A program made the position numbers and the translations under genes. This document shows positions 17,340 to 27,413 of a stretch of DNA of 64,000 nt, one piece after another. The notes below the pieces were generated by a model. The model did no database searches and was not told where the DNA came from. It saw only the letters and a program-made list of their open reading frames with translations. Positions within the stretch are counted from its first letter, which is position 1, and each line of letters opens with the position of its first letter. The stretch spans positions 372,001-436,000 of the forward strand of contig CANKYO010000004.1 in NCBI GenBank assembly GCA_947488175.1, in the 5' to 3' direction. The stretch comes from an uncultured Paracoccaceae bacterium. Its GTDB lineage: Bacteria; Pseudomonadota; Alphaproteobacteria; Rhodobacterales; Rhodobacteraceae.

Positions 17340-17363
17340 GCGCCCCGGTTCACGCCGGGGCGC
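17340..17363 (+). terminator. Intercistronic hairpin between ugpB and ugpA
   Basis: GCGCCCCGG (17340-17348) pairs perfectly with CCGGGGCGC (17355-17363) around a 6-nt loop, directly after the ugpB stop and 6 bp before the ugpA ATG. No T-tract follows. It should lower ugpA-E-C expression relative to ugpB, or protect the ugpB message end. Confidence 0.65.
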
Positions 17364-17369
17364 TTACCG

Positions 17370-18251
17370 ATGGAAAAGCGCGTCACATTCAAAGGCATCT
17401 GGTTGCCGCTTCTGCTGGTCCTGCCGCAGATCGCCATCACGGCCGTCTTCTTCTTCTACCCTGCCGGGCAGGCCATCTGGCAATCGCTTTTCATTCCGGA
17501 CCCGTTTGGTCTGTCGATGCAGTATGTGGGTCTGGGCAATTTCGAATTCCTGTTCAGTGACCCGTTCTATCGCGCATCATTCCTGACAACCGCAATCTTC
17601 TCGATCCTGGTCACGGTTGTGTCTATGGGCATCGCGCTCTACCTCGCCGTCCTTGCAGACCGGCTGATCAAGGGTTCCGGCGTCTATCGTACCCTTTTGA
17701 TCTGGCCCTACGCAGTTGCACCCGCTGTGGCGGGCGTGCTTTGGCTTTTCATGTTCAACACGCGGGTCGGTGTGGTCACCTGGTATCTGGGCCTGCTCGG
17801 CTACGACTGGAACCACGTGCTGAACGGCGAAGAAGCGATGGGCCTTGTTGTCGTTGCATCCGCCTGGGGGCGGATCAGCTACAATTTCCTGTTCTTCCTC
17901 GCCGGTCTTCAGGCAATCCCGAAATCCGTGATAGAGGCCGCAGCCATCGACGGCGCCCATTTCTGGACCCGGTTCCGCACCATCGTGTTCCCGCTTCTGT
18001 CGCCCACGACCTTCTTTCTGCTGGTCGTGAACATCGTCTACGCCTTCTTCGAAACCTTCGGCGTGATCCACACCATCACATCAGGCGGACCACAACAAAG
18101 CACGACAATCCTTGTCTACAAAGTCTATTCTGACGGCTTCGTGGGCCAGGACCTCGGGTCGTCAGCCGCGCAATCGGTCGTTCTGCTGGTCATTGTCGGC
18201 CTGCTGACCATCGTTCAGTTCAAATTCATCGAACGGCGGGTGCATTACTGA
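17370..18251 (+). CDS. ugpA: sn-Glycerol-3-phosphate ABC transporter permease UgpA
   Basis: 293 residues, about six membrane segments. It matches UgpA along its length (FPAGQAI-like [12 protein letters not shown] near the N-terminus, [14 protein letters not shown], and the EAA loop [21 protein letters not shown]). It begins 39 bp after ugpB, beyond an intercistronic hairpin, and overlaps ugpE by one base (TGATG). It forms the inner-membrane channel with UgpE. Confidence 0.94.
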   Translation: MEKRVTFKGIWLPLLLVLPQIAITAVFFFYPAGQAIWQSLFIPDPFGLSMQYVGLGNFEFLFSDPFYRASFLTTAIFSILVTVVSMGIALYLAVLADRLIKGSGVYRTLLIWPYAVAPAVAGVLWLFMFNTRVGVVTWYLGLLGYDWNHVLNGEEAMGLVVVASAWGRISYNFLFFLAGLQAIPKSVIEAAAIDGAHFWTRFRTIVFPLLSPTTFFLLVVNIVYAFFETFGVIHTITSGGPQQSTTILVYKVYSDGFVGQDLGSSAAQSVVLLVIVGLLTIVQFKFIERRVHY

Positions 18252-19105
18252 TGGCAGAGCGTACTGGCATGGTAGAAAAACGCGGCGCCGGGCTTTGGCT
18301 GACCCATCTGGGGCTGATCATCGGGCTGCTCTTTATCTTCTTCCCAATCTGGCTCGCCTTCGTCGCCTCGACCGTCGACCAGCAGGAAATCGTGCGGCCG
18401 CCCATGCCACTGTGGCCCGGCGACAAGCTTTGGGAAAACTACAGCGAGGCCCTGCTTTCAGGCGTCAACGCGCCGGTGGCTTGGATGATGCTGAATTCAC
18501 TGGTCATGGCCATGGGGATCGCCATCGGCAAGATCATTATCTCGCTGCTGTCGGCCTTCGCCATCGTCTATTTCCGGTTCCCGGGGCGCAAAACCTTCTT
18601 CTGGCTAATCTTCCTGACGCTCATGCTACCGGTCGAGGTGCGGATCGTCCCCACCTACGAGGTCGTGGCAGGGTTCGGCATGCTCAACAGCTATTCCGGG
18701 CTGATCTTCCCGCTGATCGCCTCGGCCACGGCGACCTTCCTGTTCCGGCAGTTCTTCATGACCGTCCCCGATGAACTGGCCGAGGCCGCGCGCGTCGACG
18801 GGGCCAAACCCATGCGGTTCTTCTGGGATATCCTGCTACCGATGAGCCGGACAAACATCGCGGCCCTCTTCGTGATCCTCTTCATCTACGGCTGGAACCA
18901 GTATCTCTGGCCACTTCTGATCACCACCGACCCGTCCATGAACACCATCGTCATGGGCATCAAACAGATGTTCCCCTCAGGTGACGATATCGCCGACTGG
19001 CCGGTGATCATGGCAACCTCCATCCTTGCGATGATCCCGCCGGTGATCGTCGTCATCTCCATGCAGCGGCTGTTCATCCGCGGCCTTGTCGACAGCGAGA
19101 AATAA
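18251..19105 (+). CDS. ugpE: sn-Glycerol-3-phosphate ABC transporter permease UgpE
   Basis: 284 residues, six membrane segments. The EAA loop is [27 protein letters not shown] (around residue 180), and the UgpE-like C-terminal part has [16 protein letters not shown] and [20 protein letters not shown]. The start overlaps the ugpA stop. It forms a heterodimer with UgpA in the inner membrane. Confidence 0.94.
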   Translation: MAERTGMVEKRGAGLWLTHLGLIIGLLFIFFPIWLAFVASTVDQQEIVRPPMPLWPGDKLWENYSEALLSGVNAPVAWMMLNSLVMAMGIAIGKIIISLLSAFAIVYFRFPGRKTFFWLIFLTLMLPVEVRIVPTYEVVAGFGMLNSYSGLIFPLIASATATFLFRQFFMTVPDELAEAARVDGAKPMRFFWDILLPMSRTNIAALFVILFIYGWNQYLWPLLITTDPSMNTIVMGIKQMFPSGDDIADWPVIMATSILAMIPPVIVVISMQRLFIRGLVDSEK

Positions 19106-19107
19106 CC

Positions 19108-20115
<1,008 letters not shown>

Positions 20116-20292
20116 TCTAGGATCGAGAACGTAGATGGCGAAAACGAAATCCGAAAGCTGTGTTATTATCAATCACTTTAGTCGTTGCTTTGTTGGAGGC
20201 AGGATGTGCAATGGGGTCTGAAGTCAGCGACTATGGGTCCAGTAGGCTGATTCACTGAAAGAGTGATTTTGGCTCGTCGTCACCACTGAGGC
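20116..20292 (+). other. Gap after ugpC with probable IS left-end sequence
   Basis: 177 bp with no gene. It contains a short hairpin, TCACT-gaaag-AGTGA (20252-20266), in a context (GGCTGATTCACTGAAAGAGTGATTTT) that resembles the leader in front of IS3-type OrfA genes, consistent with the OrfA remnant that follows. No clear terminal inverted repeat or target duplication is visible. Confidence 0.35.
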
Positions 20293-20502
20293 GTGGATGA
20301 TGAGAAAGACAAGGAAGAGTCCTGGCGAGAAGATCTTCAAGACATTAAGCGTGCCACGCGCAAGCAGTACTCCAGCGAAGGGAAGATTATCACCGCCTTG
20401 CTGAACGCCAGCGCAGACCCGCGGATCAAGTCCGAGTTTGATGTGTCAGCAGCACAGATGGCAGCCAAGGGAGGGCCACAGATCGCACGCTTGTTCAGAT
20501 AA
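20293..20502 (+). pseudogene. Remnant of an IS3-family OrfA transposase gene
   Basis: 69-codon frame. The first ~32 residues (with DKEESWREDL and IKRATRKQYSSEGKI) closely resemble the N-terminus of IS3-group OrfA proteins from Rhodobacterales, where KRxTRKQYSAEEKIRIVL normally continues. After that point the match is lost and the frame goes into unrelated sequence (LLNASADPRIKSEF) before stopping. No OrfB with its DDE motif is present nearby. It is therefore a truncated IS end fused to other sequence. The OrfA identity is from memory of the family and needs a database search. Confidence 0.55.
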
Positions 20503-20565
20503 CCGTCGACCGGAGCCCCGTTTTTCGCAGGACGGCGGAAATCGCCGCAACTCCCACGAGCATCG

Positions 20566-21576
20566 CTACAAAGGTGCCGCCATGTCGCGACAATATGCTA
20601 GAAGCTCGGGCCGCCGCCAAACACGCATAATCGGCTGGTCATCCATACGCGACAACAGTCGACCAAGCATATCCCTGTCCTCGGCCAAGCAAGCAAAATA
20701 GGCGAAGTTCTGGATGTTCCACTGATCAGGATAACGGGCAAGCACATCCATCATGCCGGTCCGCATCTGGTCCCACTCAACATACGAGCTTTGGAACAGG
20801 CGATCATCATATTGTGTCTGGGCGACGTACCAATATATGCGCGCATAAAGGCTCTCGCCTTCCACATCACGAGTTCTTGCAGTCATCTCTTGGGCGAAGT
20901 CTTCAATCATCCGCGCATTGCCATGCCATTTCGGCGCTAGGTATTCGATTGCCGCAAAATACAACTGATAATACCCTGGGTGGCTTTCCAGCGCCTCTTC
21001 CATGTGGTCAGCAAAAGCATCCGGGGCAGCACCTTGATGGGTCAGGACATAGGCGCGTTCAATGTACCAGTGCGCGTCAATCGCGGCATAATTCTTTGCA
21101 TCGACAAGAACCGCTTCCGCCTCTTGCAGCTTTGCGTAAAACGGCGCCCATGCATCGGCGTCAACACTGGCGGCATACCCGCCGCCGCGAATATGCCAGG
21201 CAACATTGCGCAGGGCGATGGCACGCACGATCGCGGATGTCGGCGAGTTAGGATAAGCAGTCTGCCAGTCGTCGACCCGTTGCATCAGACCTGGCTCAGT
21301 CAGGCCCAAACGTAGCGAACGTTCCATCTTTTTTGAGACGCCAGAATAGAACAGGGTCAGCTTTTGTAGGCCGCTGGGAGAGGTTTCATCGCCATCGCGG
21401 AATGTCGCCGCCATTTGTTCGAGAGCGGCATAGTCGCGGTCATTAAACATCTGGCTAACACGTTGGTCGATCTCATAGCGGACGCGCAGCTCGTCAGCAT
21501 GTGCAAGCCCGGCAGCACCCCACCATAGAAGCACCACCCAAACCACATTGCGAAAGATCATGACGCTCATCCTCAT
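20566..21576 (-). CDS. DUF4034-like secreted TPR-type protein
   Basis: About 336 residues from ATG 21576; two other Met starts lie close by (21570, 21561) and no ribosome site clearly decides. A signal peptide (VWVVLLWWGAAGLAHA) is followed by an all-helical region. Segments such as AIVRAIALRNVAWHIRGGGYA, HWYIERAYVLTHQGA, YYQLYFAAIEYLAPKWHGN and ESLYARIYWYVAQTQ match the DUF4034 style, a repeat-rich family of unknown function. It is monocistronic and lies amid gene remnants, but its own frame is intact. Confidence 0.65.
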   Translation of the reverse strand: MRMSVMIFRNVVWVVLLWWGAAGLAHADELRVRYEIDQRVSQMFNDRDYAALEQMAATFRDGDETSPSGLQKLTLFYSGVSKKMERSLRLGLTEPGLMQRVDDWQTAYPNSPTSAIVRAIALRNVAWHIRGGGYAASVDADAWAPFYAKLQEAEAVLVDAKNYAAIDAHWYIERAYVLTHQGAAPDAFADHMEEALESHPGYYQLYFAAIEYLAPKWHGNARMIEDFAQEMTARTRDVEGESLYARIYWYVAQTQYDDRLFQSSYVEWDQMRTGMMDVLARYPDQWNIQNFAYFACLAEDRDMLGRLLSRMDDQPIMRVWRRPELLAYCRDMAAPL

Positions 21577-21752
21577 GTTGCAAAGCTCATCAATACCCAA
21601 ATCGTGCCCGACGACAATGGGGTGTTTGAACCGGGCGCGTCAAAGCGTTTCACCTTGAACCTGAGGTACCAGATAGAGGCGAAGTGCGCGCGACATATCG
21701 GCGTTGCAGCGCGTTTACCGAAAATCTGTGAATCAATCTTTCGCGAAAAGCT

Positions 21753-22217
21753 TCAGGCTGACCGGCAATAAGCCTGCGTTTCATAGAAATCGCGCAGGCT
21801 TTGCCCCTTGACGGGCCGATACCGGTCCAGTTCGGCCGGTTTGACCACCCGGTCCAGCCGGAACATCCTGAAATCATTGCGTAATTCGCACCAGCACACA
21901 GCCGTCCAGACCTTGCCCCAGAACCAGACCCCCAACGGTCGTACCACCCGCTCCGACCGGTTGCCCGCCTCGTCCTCGTAGGTGATCTGCAGACGGATCA
22001 GGTTTTCAGACGCGGTCTCGAACTGGTCCACAAACGCGCGCCAACTGCCTCCGTGCCAAAGGGTTTCCATCGCATGCACGTTGATATGGCCCGGGCGCAC
22101 GCGCTCGGCCGCATGATGACGCCTGACCTCTTCACCCGCCTTCATCGTCGCACATTCAACCTGCGTAAGCGCCCCGCGACTGAAGCCGAATACTTGGTCC
22201 GCATGTGCGACATGCAC
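21753..22217 (-). pseudogene. C-terminal remnant of a YafY/WYL-domain transcriptional regulator
   Basis: The last ~110 residues (FETASENLIRLQITYEDEAG, RVVRPLGVWFWGKVWTAVCW, CELRNDFRMFRLDRV and RYRPVKGQSLRDFY) match the WYL ligand-sensing half of YafY/DeoR-type regulators. The expected N-terminal helix-turn-helix (~120 residues) is absent; the frame upstream of METLWHGG is not recognisable. It should not bind DNA as it stands. It lies downstream of the SRAP fragment on the same strand. Confidence 0.65.
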
Positions 22218-22305
22218 TTGGATGACCCTGTGGCTGCGCTGGCGTCATTCATGGCCCAACGCAACGCCAATGTGCGTGCGCGTAATCAACCCGGCGCGAC
22301 CATCC

Positions 22306-22503
22306 TCACCCGCAAAACTCACAACGGCATCCCCCACGCATGTTGGTCAGGACGCGACCTTCAGGAGAATTGATGACCACCGGGGCCATTCTGTCGGGGT
22401 AGATGCCGGGCAGACTTGGCAGGTTGCCGGTTCTGTCATCCCACGCCTTTACCAGATCAATGATTGCGGCTTGGCTGGATGTCATCGAATACAGGTTACA
22501 CAT
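22306..22503 (-). pseudogene. Frameshifted N-terminal fragment of a SRAP (YedK/HMCES) protein
   Basis: From ATG 22503 the product begins MCNLYSMTSSQAAIIDLVKA, continues WDDRTGNLPSLPGIYPDRMAP and VVINSPEGRVL, which is the SRAP start including the catalytic Cys2 that crosslinks abasic DNA. Where RWGMP is expected the sequence reads TNMRGGCRCEFCG then stop: one T appears lost in the Trp codon, and the shifted frame meets TGA within four codons. Normal length is ~200-230 residues; the remaining domain is not present downstream. The gene is broken. Confidence 0.7.
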
Positions 22504-22570
22504 GGGGCACTCGCTACACAGGACGTTCCACAATGTTGCCAGATGTTCCATTTACGTTCTAGGGCAAAAC

Positions 22571-22725
22571 TGTGGCCATCCTTTCCAAAGGGACAGTCTT
22601 GGACGGCCACAAGCTGACACATTCAAAGCCGATAAATGCGCTGTGAGTGGAAACGGCTAGTCAGTCGTGTAGTGAGTGTTGGTGGCGGTGCGTGTTATGT
22701 TTCTTCATGCACCGCCACCGTTTTT
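22571..22725 (+). ncRNA. Candidate small structured RNA with terminator
   Basis: TGTGGCC (22571-22577) can pair with GGCCACA (22605-22611), with an inner CCTTT/AAAGG hairpin. About 70 nt further, GGTGGCGGTGC (22681-22691) pairs perfectly with GCACCGCCACC (22709-22719), followed by GTTTTT, a classical Rho-independent terminator. No protein gene on the plus strand ends here, so the terminator either closes a small RNA or is left over from a lost gene. No promoter is obvious. Confidence 0.3.
22681..22725 (+). terminator. Rho-independent terminator without an upstream gene
   Basis: An 11-bp perfect stem (22681-22691 with 22709-22719), a 17-nt loop and a TTTTT tail. It points along the plus strand in the scarred segment; see the candidate RNA. 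Confidence 0.7.
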
Positions 22726-23053
22726 GGCCTGCGCAAACCTCAACAGTGGTGAGGACCGAAAGCCCGCGCGGTTTGGTTGGTGCACGGTCCCCCAGAGCCT
22801 GTGCCCAACAAATTTCTAGCGAAGGTCGGATGAATGACTGATTGCCCGCGTGGCTGACGCTGGGGAAGCGATTGATAGAGTAAGGGTTGGCGTATCGAAC
22901 ATTGGGAATTCCCCCTCACCAAATGTTTCATCGGCAAGCGTTACGTAACGTCACCAAACATCATTCGCAATGCAAAATAATCTGGACCTCAGATGGACCT
23001 TAGGGTTTTCAGATTTCTGAAACCCCTTATTTTTATGAATTTTCTAGATTTTG

Positions 23054-23143
23054 TGGCGGAGGCTCAGGGATTCGAACCCTGGGAGGACTTTCACCCTCGT
23101 CGGTTTTCAAGACCGGTGCATTCGACCACTCTGCCAAGCCTCC
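23054..23143 (-). tRNA. tRNA-Ser (anticodon TGA)
   Basis: On the minus strand the gene begins GGAGGCTTGGCAGAGTGG (from 23143), has the anticodon stem-loop with CTTGAAA (anticodon TGA), a long variable arm typical of tRNA-Ser, the T-loop GGTTCGAATCC, and ends GAGCCTCCG followed by an encoded CCA (23056-23054). Acceptor stem GGAGGCT/AGCCTCC is perfect. It reads UCA and other UCN codons. Confidence 0.97.
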
Positions 23144-23519
23144 GTCCGCGACGTGTTAGCGTCCAAATTGCGATTCGGAAAGGTCGATTGTCCGTGATAA
23201 AATCAACAGCAAGCTCGCGTCTTGCAGCGGCTTCCATAACGTCATGACGATCCCAGCGAGGAAGGCCCTTAAGCACGGGCGAAACGAAGCGGACCGACGA
23301 CCACCAAACTAACCTCGCAAATGAGGGAAAATCCGCCGACAAAACAGCCATCAGCCTTTCAAAAAGGCAAGGCCGACGCTATCGTGACCACAAAATTGGG
23401 GTGCGTCTGCGGAATGTCGGAAGGACAACCGATACCGTTTGCGCAAAGTCACGCACGTATCAAGGCTGGAAAACGGTCAATAACCCTGCAAAAACAGGGC
23501 GTAAGTAAAGGGGCAAAGA
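23144..23519 (+). other. Gap between tRNA-Ser and the SPOR lipoprotein gene
   Basis: 376 bp with no protein gene. It must carry the tRNA promoter (minus) and the promoter of the SPOR-dacC-tmk operon (plus). AAGGGG lies 8 nt before the ATG at 23520. I see no repeat of the tRNA 3' end that would mark an integrated element on this side. Confidence 0.4.
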
Positions 23520-24476
23520 ATGACGGGCATATCTTATCGCAGGTCGGGGACAATCCGTATGTCGCTGGTGCTGGCCGCAGCACTCGGGCTGGCCGCATGT
23601 GACGAAAACGGCGAATTTGCATTCCCCAGCGGTGACGATGCTGCTGCATCCGGCACAACGACGAGTGCCGCTCCGCTCCAGACGACGACGACTGAACAGG
23701 ATGTTGAGCGGCCTGACCTCTTTGAAGTCACGGATCGTGGCCTTTGGGATGGTCGCCCGTCATTGGGCGGGGCATGGGTGGCGCATCCCGATGTGGTCGA
23801 TCCCGAACGCGCGCTGATCCGCAACACGGCAACAGGTGAAACCGTTGTTGGTGCGCTCTTCCGTCGCGAACGTGAAAACCCCGGACCGCTTTTGCAGGTG
23901 TCTTCGGACGTGGCCGAAGCATTGGGCATATTGCCGGGTGCCCCGACCGAACTATACGTTGTCGCCTTGCGCCGCGAGGAAATAACGGTCGAGGACGACG
24001 TGCCTGAAAACAACCCCGTTGTGGCCAGCCTTGCCACGCCGGTGAATGTCGAGGCGACGCCGCTGGATCCCGTGGCCGGTGCTGCAGCTGCAATTGATGC
24101 CGCCGAAGAGGCCGCAGCGCCAGCTATTGATGTCGTGCTTCCTGCCGCAGCCGCAACGGCTGCAGCAGCAACTGAGGCCGCATCGACCGCTGCCCCGGAA
24201 ACCGAAGACACTGCTGAAGCCGCGCCTGCTATGCCAGCCGCGATGGAAGGGCCGATGATCCAGATTGGTGTCTTCAGCGTTGAAGACAACGCAAATCAGG
24301 CCGCACAGCGCCTGCGTGATGCGGGCATTCCCACGACCGTCATCGCGCAAGAGGCTGGCGGGCGCACCGTCTGGCGCGTCGCGTCCGGGTCATCTGACGA
24401 CACCGCAGAGCGCGATGATATTCTGGCAAAGATCAAGGATCTGGGCTATGTCGACGCCTTCGTCGTCGAAGGCTAA
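23520..24476 (+). CDS. SPOR-domain lipoprotein
   Basis: 318 residues. A signal sequence ends in the lipobox LAAC (Cys27), so the protein should be lipid-anchored, probably to the outer membrane. A folded middle part (~58-155) has DRGLWDGRPSLGGAWVAHP. An Ala/Pro/Glu-rich linker (~165-240) follows, then a C-terminal SPOR domain (~243-318; IQIGVFSVEDNANQAAQRLRDAG), which binds glycan strands stripped of stem peptides at division sites. It is related in layout to RlpA, without a visible lytic RlpA domain. It heads the operon with dacC, which acts on the same peptidoglycan. Confidence 0.85.
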   Translation: MTGISYRRSGTIRMSLVLAAALGLAACDENGEFAFPSGDDAAASGTTTSAAPLQTTTTEQDVERPDLFEVTDRGLWDGRPSLGGAWVAHPDVVDPERALIRNTATGETVVGALFRRERENPGPLLQVSSDVAEALGILPGAPTELYVVALRREEITVEDDVPENNPVVASLATPVNVEATPLDPVAGAAAAIDAAEEAAAPAIDVVLPAAAATAAAATEAASTAAPETEDTAEAAPAMPAAMEGPMIQIGVFSVEDNANQAAQRLRDAGIPTTVIAQEAGGRTVWRVASGSSDDTAERDDILAKIKDLGYVDAFVVEG

Positions 24477-24504
24477 TCCCGCGCAAAAACAGGAGTTCAG
24501 GCAG

Positions 24505-25695
24505 ATGACTTTTCACGCTTTCCGTGCCGTCCTTCTGGGTCTCGCGCTCAGCGCGACAGGGGCGTTTGCCCAATCCTTTGATACGCGCGCAGAGGCGGCG
24601 TATGTCTTTGATCAGACAACGGGTACCGTTCTGTTGGCCAAGAACGAGGATTTGCCACTCCCCCCCGCCTCCATGTCGAAACTCATGACCATCTACATGG
24701 CGTTCGAGGCGATTGCCGATGGTAGACTCGTCATCGATGAATTGCTGCCGGTCTCTTCTGCTGCCGCTGCCTATGGCGGATCGTCCATGTTTCTGGATAC
24801 AACCGACCGCGTCAGTGTCGAGGATCTGTTGCGTGGCGTCATCGTTCTGTCAGGCAATGATGCCAGCGCAGTTCTGGCCGAAGCCCTGTCGCCTGACGGC
24901 ACCGAAGCGGGGTTTGCCCGCATGATGACCCAGCGCGCGCAGCAGATGGGCATGATGAATTCTACTTTCGTCAATTCTAACGGCTGGCCGGCAGCGGGTC
25001 ATCGCATGTCGATGGAGGATCTGGGTATTCTGGCCGACCGGATCATTACCGACTTCCCGACATTCTATCCTCTCTTTGCCGAAACCGAATTTGCATTTGA
25101 CGGACGGGTGCCGTCCAATTCACGCAACCGGAACCCCGTATTGACCTTGGGCATCGGCGCCGACGGGTTAAAGACTGGCCACACGCAAGAGGCCGGCTAT
25201 GGGCTGGTTGGGTCCGCCAAGCAGGGTGATCGCCGCGTGATCTTTGTCATCACCGGGCTAGAGACCCGGGAAGCCCGCGCCGAGGAATCCGAGAAACTGG
25301 TGAATTGGGCCTTTCGCCAGTTTGCCGAAAAAGAAGTCGCACGTGCCGGGTCCCGCATCGCAGAAGCTGATGTCTGGATGGGTGACACCCCCACTGTTGG
25401 ATTGACAGTGGCCGAAGACCTATCACTGCTCGTCCCCATTCTGAACGAGGGCGAGGTGGACGCCGAGGTTGTCTACAACGGCCCGATTGAAGCCCCGATT
25501 GCGGCGGGTGATCAACTGGGTGAGCTGGTGATCAATCTTGACGGCCTGCCTGAAAAGCGGCTGCCGCTAGTGGCCGAAACGGCTGTGGCCCGTGGCGGGT
25601 TTGCCACCCGGCTGCGCACGGCGGCGCTGGTCCTTTGGGACAAGTTCGGACCAGGTGCCGAACCGACCGTGGATGAGGTGCCAGAGGAGGCATGA
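24505..25695 (+). CDS. dacC: D-alanyl-D-alanine carboxypeptidase (penicillin-binding protein 5/6 type)
   Basis: 396 residues from ATG 24505 (AGGAG 9 nt upstream); a longer frame inside the SPOR gene is rejected. Signal peptide to AFAQ, then the serine acyl-enzyme motif S56-M-S-K59, SGN near residue 117 and KTG near 222, all PBP5 hallmarks. The C-terminal PBP5-associated domain (~285-380) is present. It trims terminal D-Ala from peptidoglycan stem peptides in the periplasm. The stop overlaps the tmk start (ATGA). Confidence 0.93.
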   Translation: MTFHAFRAVLLGLALSATGAFAQSFDTRAEAAYVFDQTTGTVLLAKNEDLPLPPASMSKLMTIYMAFEAIADGRLVIDELLPVSSAAAAYGGSSMFLDTTDRVSVEDLLRGVIVLSGNDASAVLAEALSPDGTEAGFARMMTQRAQQMGMMNSTFVNSNGWPAAGHRMSMEDLGILADRIITDFPTFYPLFAETEFAFDGRVPSNSRNRNPVLTLGIGADGLKTGHTQEAGYGLVGSAKQGDRRVIFVITGLETREARAEESEKLVNWAFRQFAEKEVARAGSRIAEADVWMGDTPTVGLTVAEDLSLLVPILNEGEVDAEVVYNGPIEAPIAAGDQLGELVINLDGLPEKRLPLVAETAVARGGFATRLRTAALVLWDKFGPGAEPTVDEVPEEA

Positions 25696-26300
25696 CCAAG
25701 CCCCGTTTCATTACGTTTGAAGGTATCGACGGTTCCGGAAAATCCACACAATCCCGCCTTTTTGCAGAGCATCTGCGCAAGCATGGGCATCAGGTCGTCC
25801 TGACCCGTGAACCGGGCGGCAGCCCGGGCGCCGAAGAGATCAGACAACTGGTCCTGACCGGTGATCCAGAGCGCTGGTCTGCGGAAACCGAGATCCTGCT
25901 TTTTACTGCCGCACGTCGGGACCATCTGGAAAAAACAATCGACCCAGCACTGGCAGCGGGTCAAACGGTGATCTGCGACCGGTTTGCCGACAGCACCCGT
26001 GTCTATCAGGGGGCCACGCGGGGTGATCTGCGCGGTATGGTCGATCAGTTGCACACGCTTATGATCGGGCGCGAACCTGATCTGACATTTATCATCGACA
26101 TGGACCCTGAAACCGCGCTTGAGCGTGGATTGGCGCGCAAATCCGGCGAAGACCGGTTCGAGGAGTTCGGCCTGCCCTTTCAGGAAACGCTGCGCCACGG
26201 CTTCCTGGCTTTGGCGCACGCACACCCCAGACGATGCGTTTTGATTGACGGCAATCGAACGCCGGACCAAATCGCATCAGAAATCGCAGCCTACGCATGA
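25692..26300 (+). CDS. tmk: Thymidylate kinase
   Basis: 202 residues. P-loop GIDGSGKS (residues 11-18), the DR motif in CDRFADSTRVYQG (~97-109) and the lid region GEDRFEEF are visible. It phosphorylates dTMP to dTDP for DNA synthesis. Overlaps with dacC upstream and holB downstream (both ATGA) show a tightly coupled operon; tmk-holB is a common bacterial pairing. Confidence 0.95.
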   Translation: MTKPRFITFEGIDGSGKSTQSRLFAEHLRKHGHQVVLTREPGGSPGAEEIRQLVLTGDPERWSAETEILLFTAARRDHLEKTIDPALAAGQTVICDRFADSTRVYQGATRGDLRGMVDQLHTLMIGREPDLTFIIDMDPETALERGLARKSGEDRFEEFGLPFQETLRHGFLALAHAHPRRCVLIDGNRTPDQIASEIAAYA

Positions 26301-27403
26301 GCGATGACAGCATCCCAGAACCTGACCGGATCGAAGGCGCGCCGCATCCGCGCGAAACTGCGCAACTGTTCGGACAGGACAAGGCGGTTGCAGACTTTCT
26401 CGATGCGTTCTCAACGGGTCGTCTGCATTCCGGATGGCTGATCACCGGCCCGCGCGGTGTGGGCAAGGCCACCCTTGCATGGAAAATCGCCACGTTCCTA
26501 TTGGCCGATCCGGACACTGGCCTGTTCGGTGAACCGACACTCGCCGTTGACCCCGATCACCCGGATGCTCGGCTGATCCAATCCGGCGCGCATCCCCGCC
26601 TCGCCCTGATCCGCCGTCCGTGGGATGACAAAACCAAGAAGCTGCGGACGGAAATCACCGTCGATGCGGTGCGTGCGCTCAAATCCTTCTTTCATATGTC
26701 CGCCGCAGATGGCGGGCGCCGCGTCGTCATCGTTGACGCCGCAGATGAGCTGAACAGAAACGCCGCCAACGCCATCCTCAAGGAACTCGAAGAACCGCCA
26801 GAGAACTGCACGATCCTGCTGATCGCCCATCAGCCGTCACGGCTGTTGCCCACGATCCGGTCCCGGTGCCGCGAGTTACGCTGCAGCACGCTGAACGCCG
26901 CAAACCTGCAAAAGGCGCTGCAACAGGCCGGGCATCCGGCGGAAAACTCCGAAAGCCTTGCCACGCTGGCTGGCGGGTCCGCTGGCGACGCGATCCGCAT
27001 TCTGAATCACGACGGGCTGCCGCTCTATGCAGAGATCGTCAAATTGCTGGACGGGCTGCCGCAGATCAACCGGCCTGCCGCGCTCAAACTGGCCGACAGC
27101 TGCGCCGGGCGCGGCGCCGAAATGCGGTTCGGCCTGACGCTCGACCTGATTGATCTCTTCCTGTCCCGTGCCGCCCACGCGGGCCTGCTGGGCGAACCGC
27201 ACAGCCAGGGTGCCCCGGGCGAGGCGCGTTTGCTGGCCCGCCTTGCCCCGGATGACCGCGCCGCGCGGCATTGGGCGCAATTGCAGCAGGACCTGTCCAA
27301 CAGGTCGCGCCACGGACGGGCGGTGAACCTTGACCCTGCCGCGCTGATCCTTGATATGATCTTCAAGATCGAAGAGACGGCGCAAGGTGTCGCCGCAGCG
27401 TAA
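26297..27403 (+). CDS. holB: DNA polymerase III subunit delta'
   Basis: 368 residues. AAA+ clamp-loader fold with a P-loop-like GPRGVGKATLAW (~52-63) and sensor 1 region NAANAILKELEEPPENC, which is typical of delta'. It loads the sliding clamp as part of the gamma complex and is not itself an active ATPase in most species. ATGA overlap with tmk. Confidence 0.92.
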   Translation: MSDDSIPEPDRIEGAPHPRETAQLFGQDKAVADFLDAFSTGRLHSGWLITGPRGVGKATLAWKIATFLLADPDTGLFGEPTLAVDPDHPDARLIQSGAHPRLALIRRPWDDKTKKLRTEITVDAVRALKSFFHMSAADGGRRVVIVDAADELNRNAANAILKELEEPPENCTILLIAHQPSRLLPTIRSRCRELRCSTLNAANLQKALQQAGHPAENSESLATLAGGSAGDAIRILNHDGLPLYAEIVKLLDGLPQINRPAALKLADSCAGRGAEMRFGLTLDLIDLFLSRAAHAGLLGEPHSQGAPGEARLLARLAPDDRAARHWAQLQQDLSNRSRHGRAVNLDPAALILDMIFKIEETAQGVAAA

Positions 27404-27413
27404 AGGCGGCCCC

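Larger units (their letters stand above)
22504..23053 (+). other. Gene-free stretch before tRNA-Ser
   Basis: 550 bp without a credible protein gene. It holds the candidate structured RNA with terminator (22571-22725). The last ~130 bp before the tRNA (22920-23050) are AT-rich, as usual downstream of a minus-strand tRNA gene, and include TTTCAGATTTCTGAAA (23018-23033), a near palindrome that could help termination of the tRNA transcript. Confidence 0.35.

Noticed and set aside
22053..22373. A 106-codon plus-strand frame across the WYL and SRAP remnants
   Set aside because: No recognised family, antisense to better-supported remnants, and no convincing ribosome site.
22993..23247. An 84-codon frame through the tRNA-Ser gene
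   Set aside because: It overlaps the tRNA completely and has no protein features.
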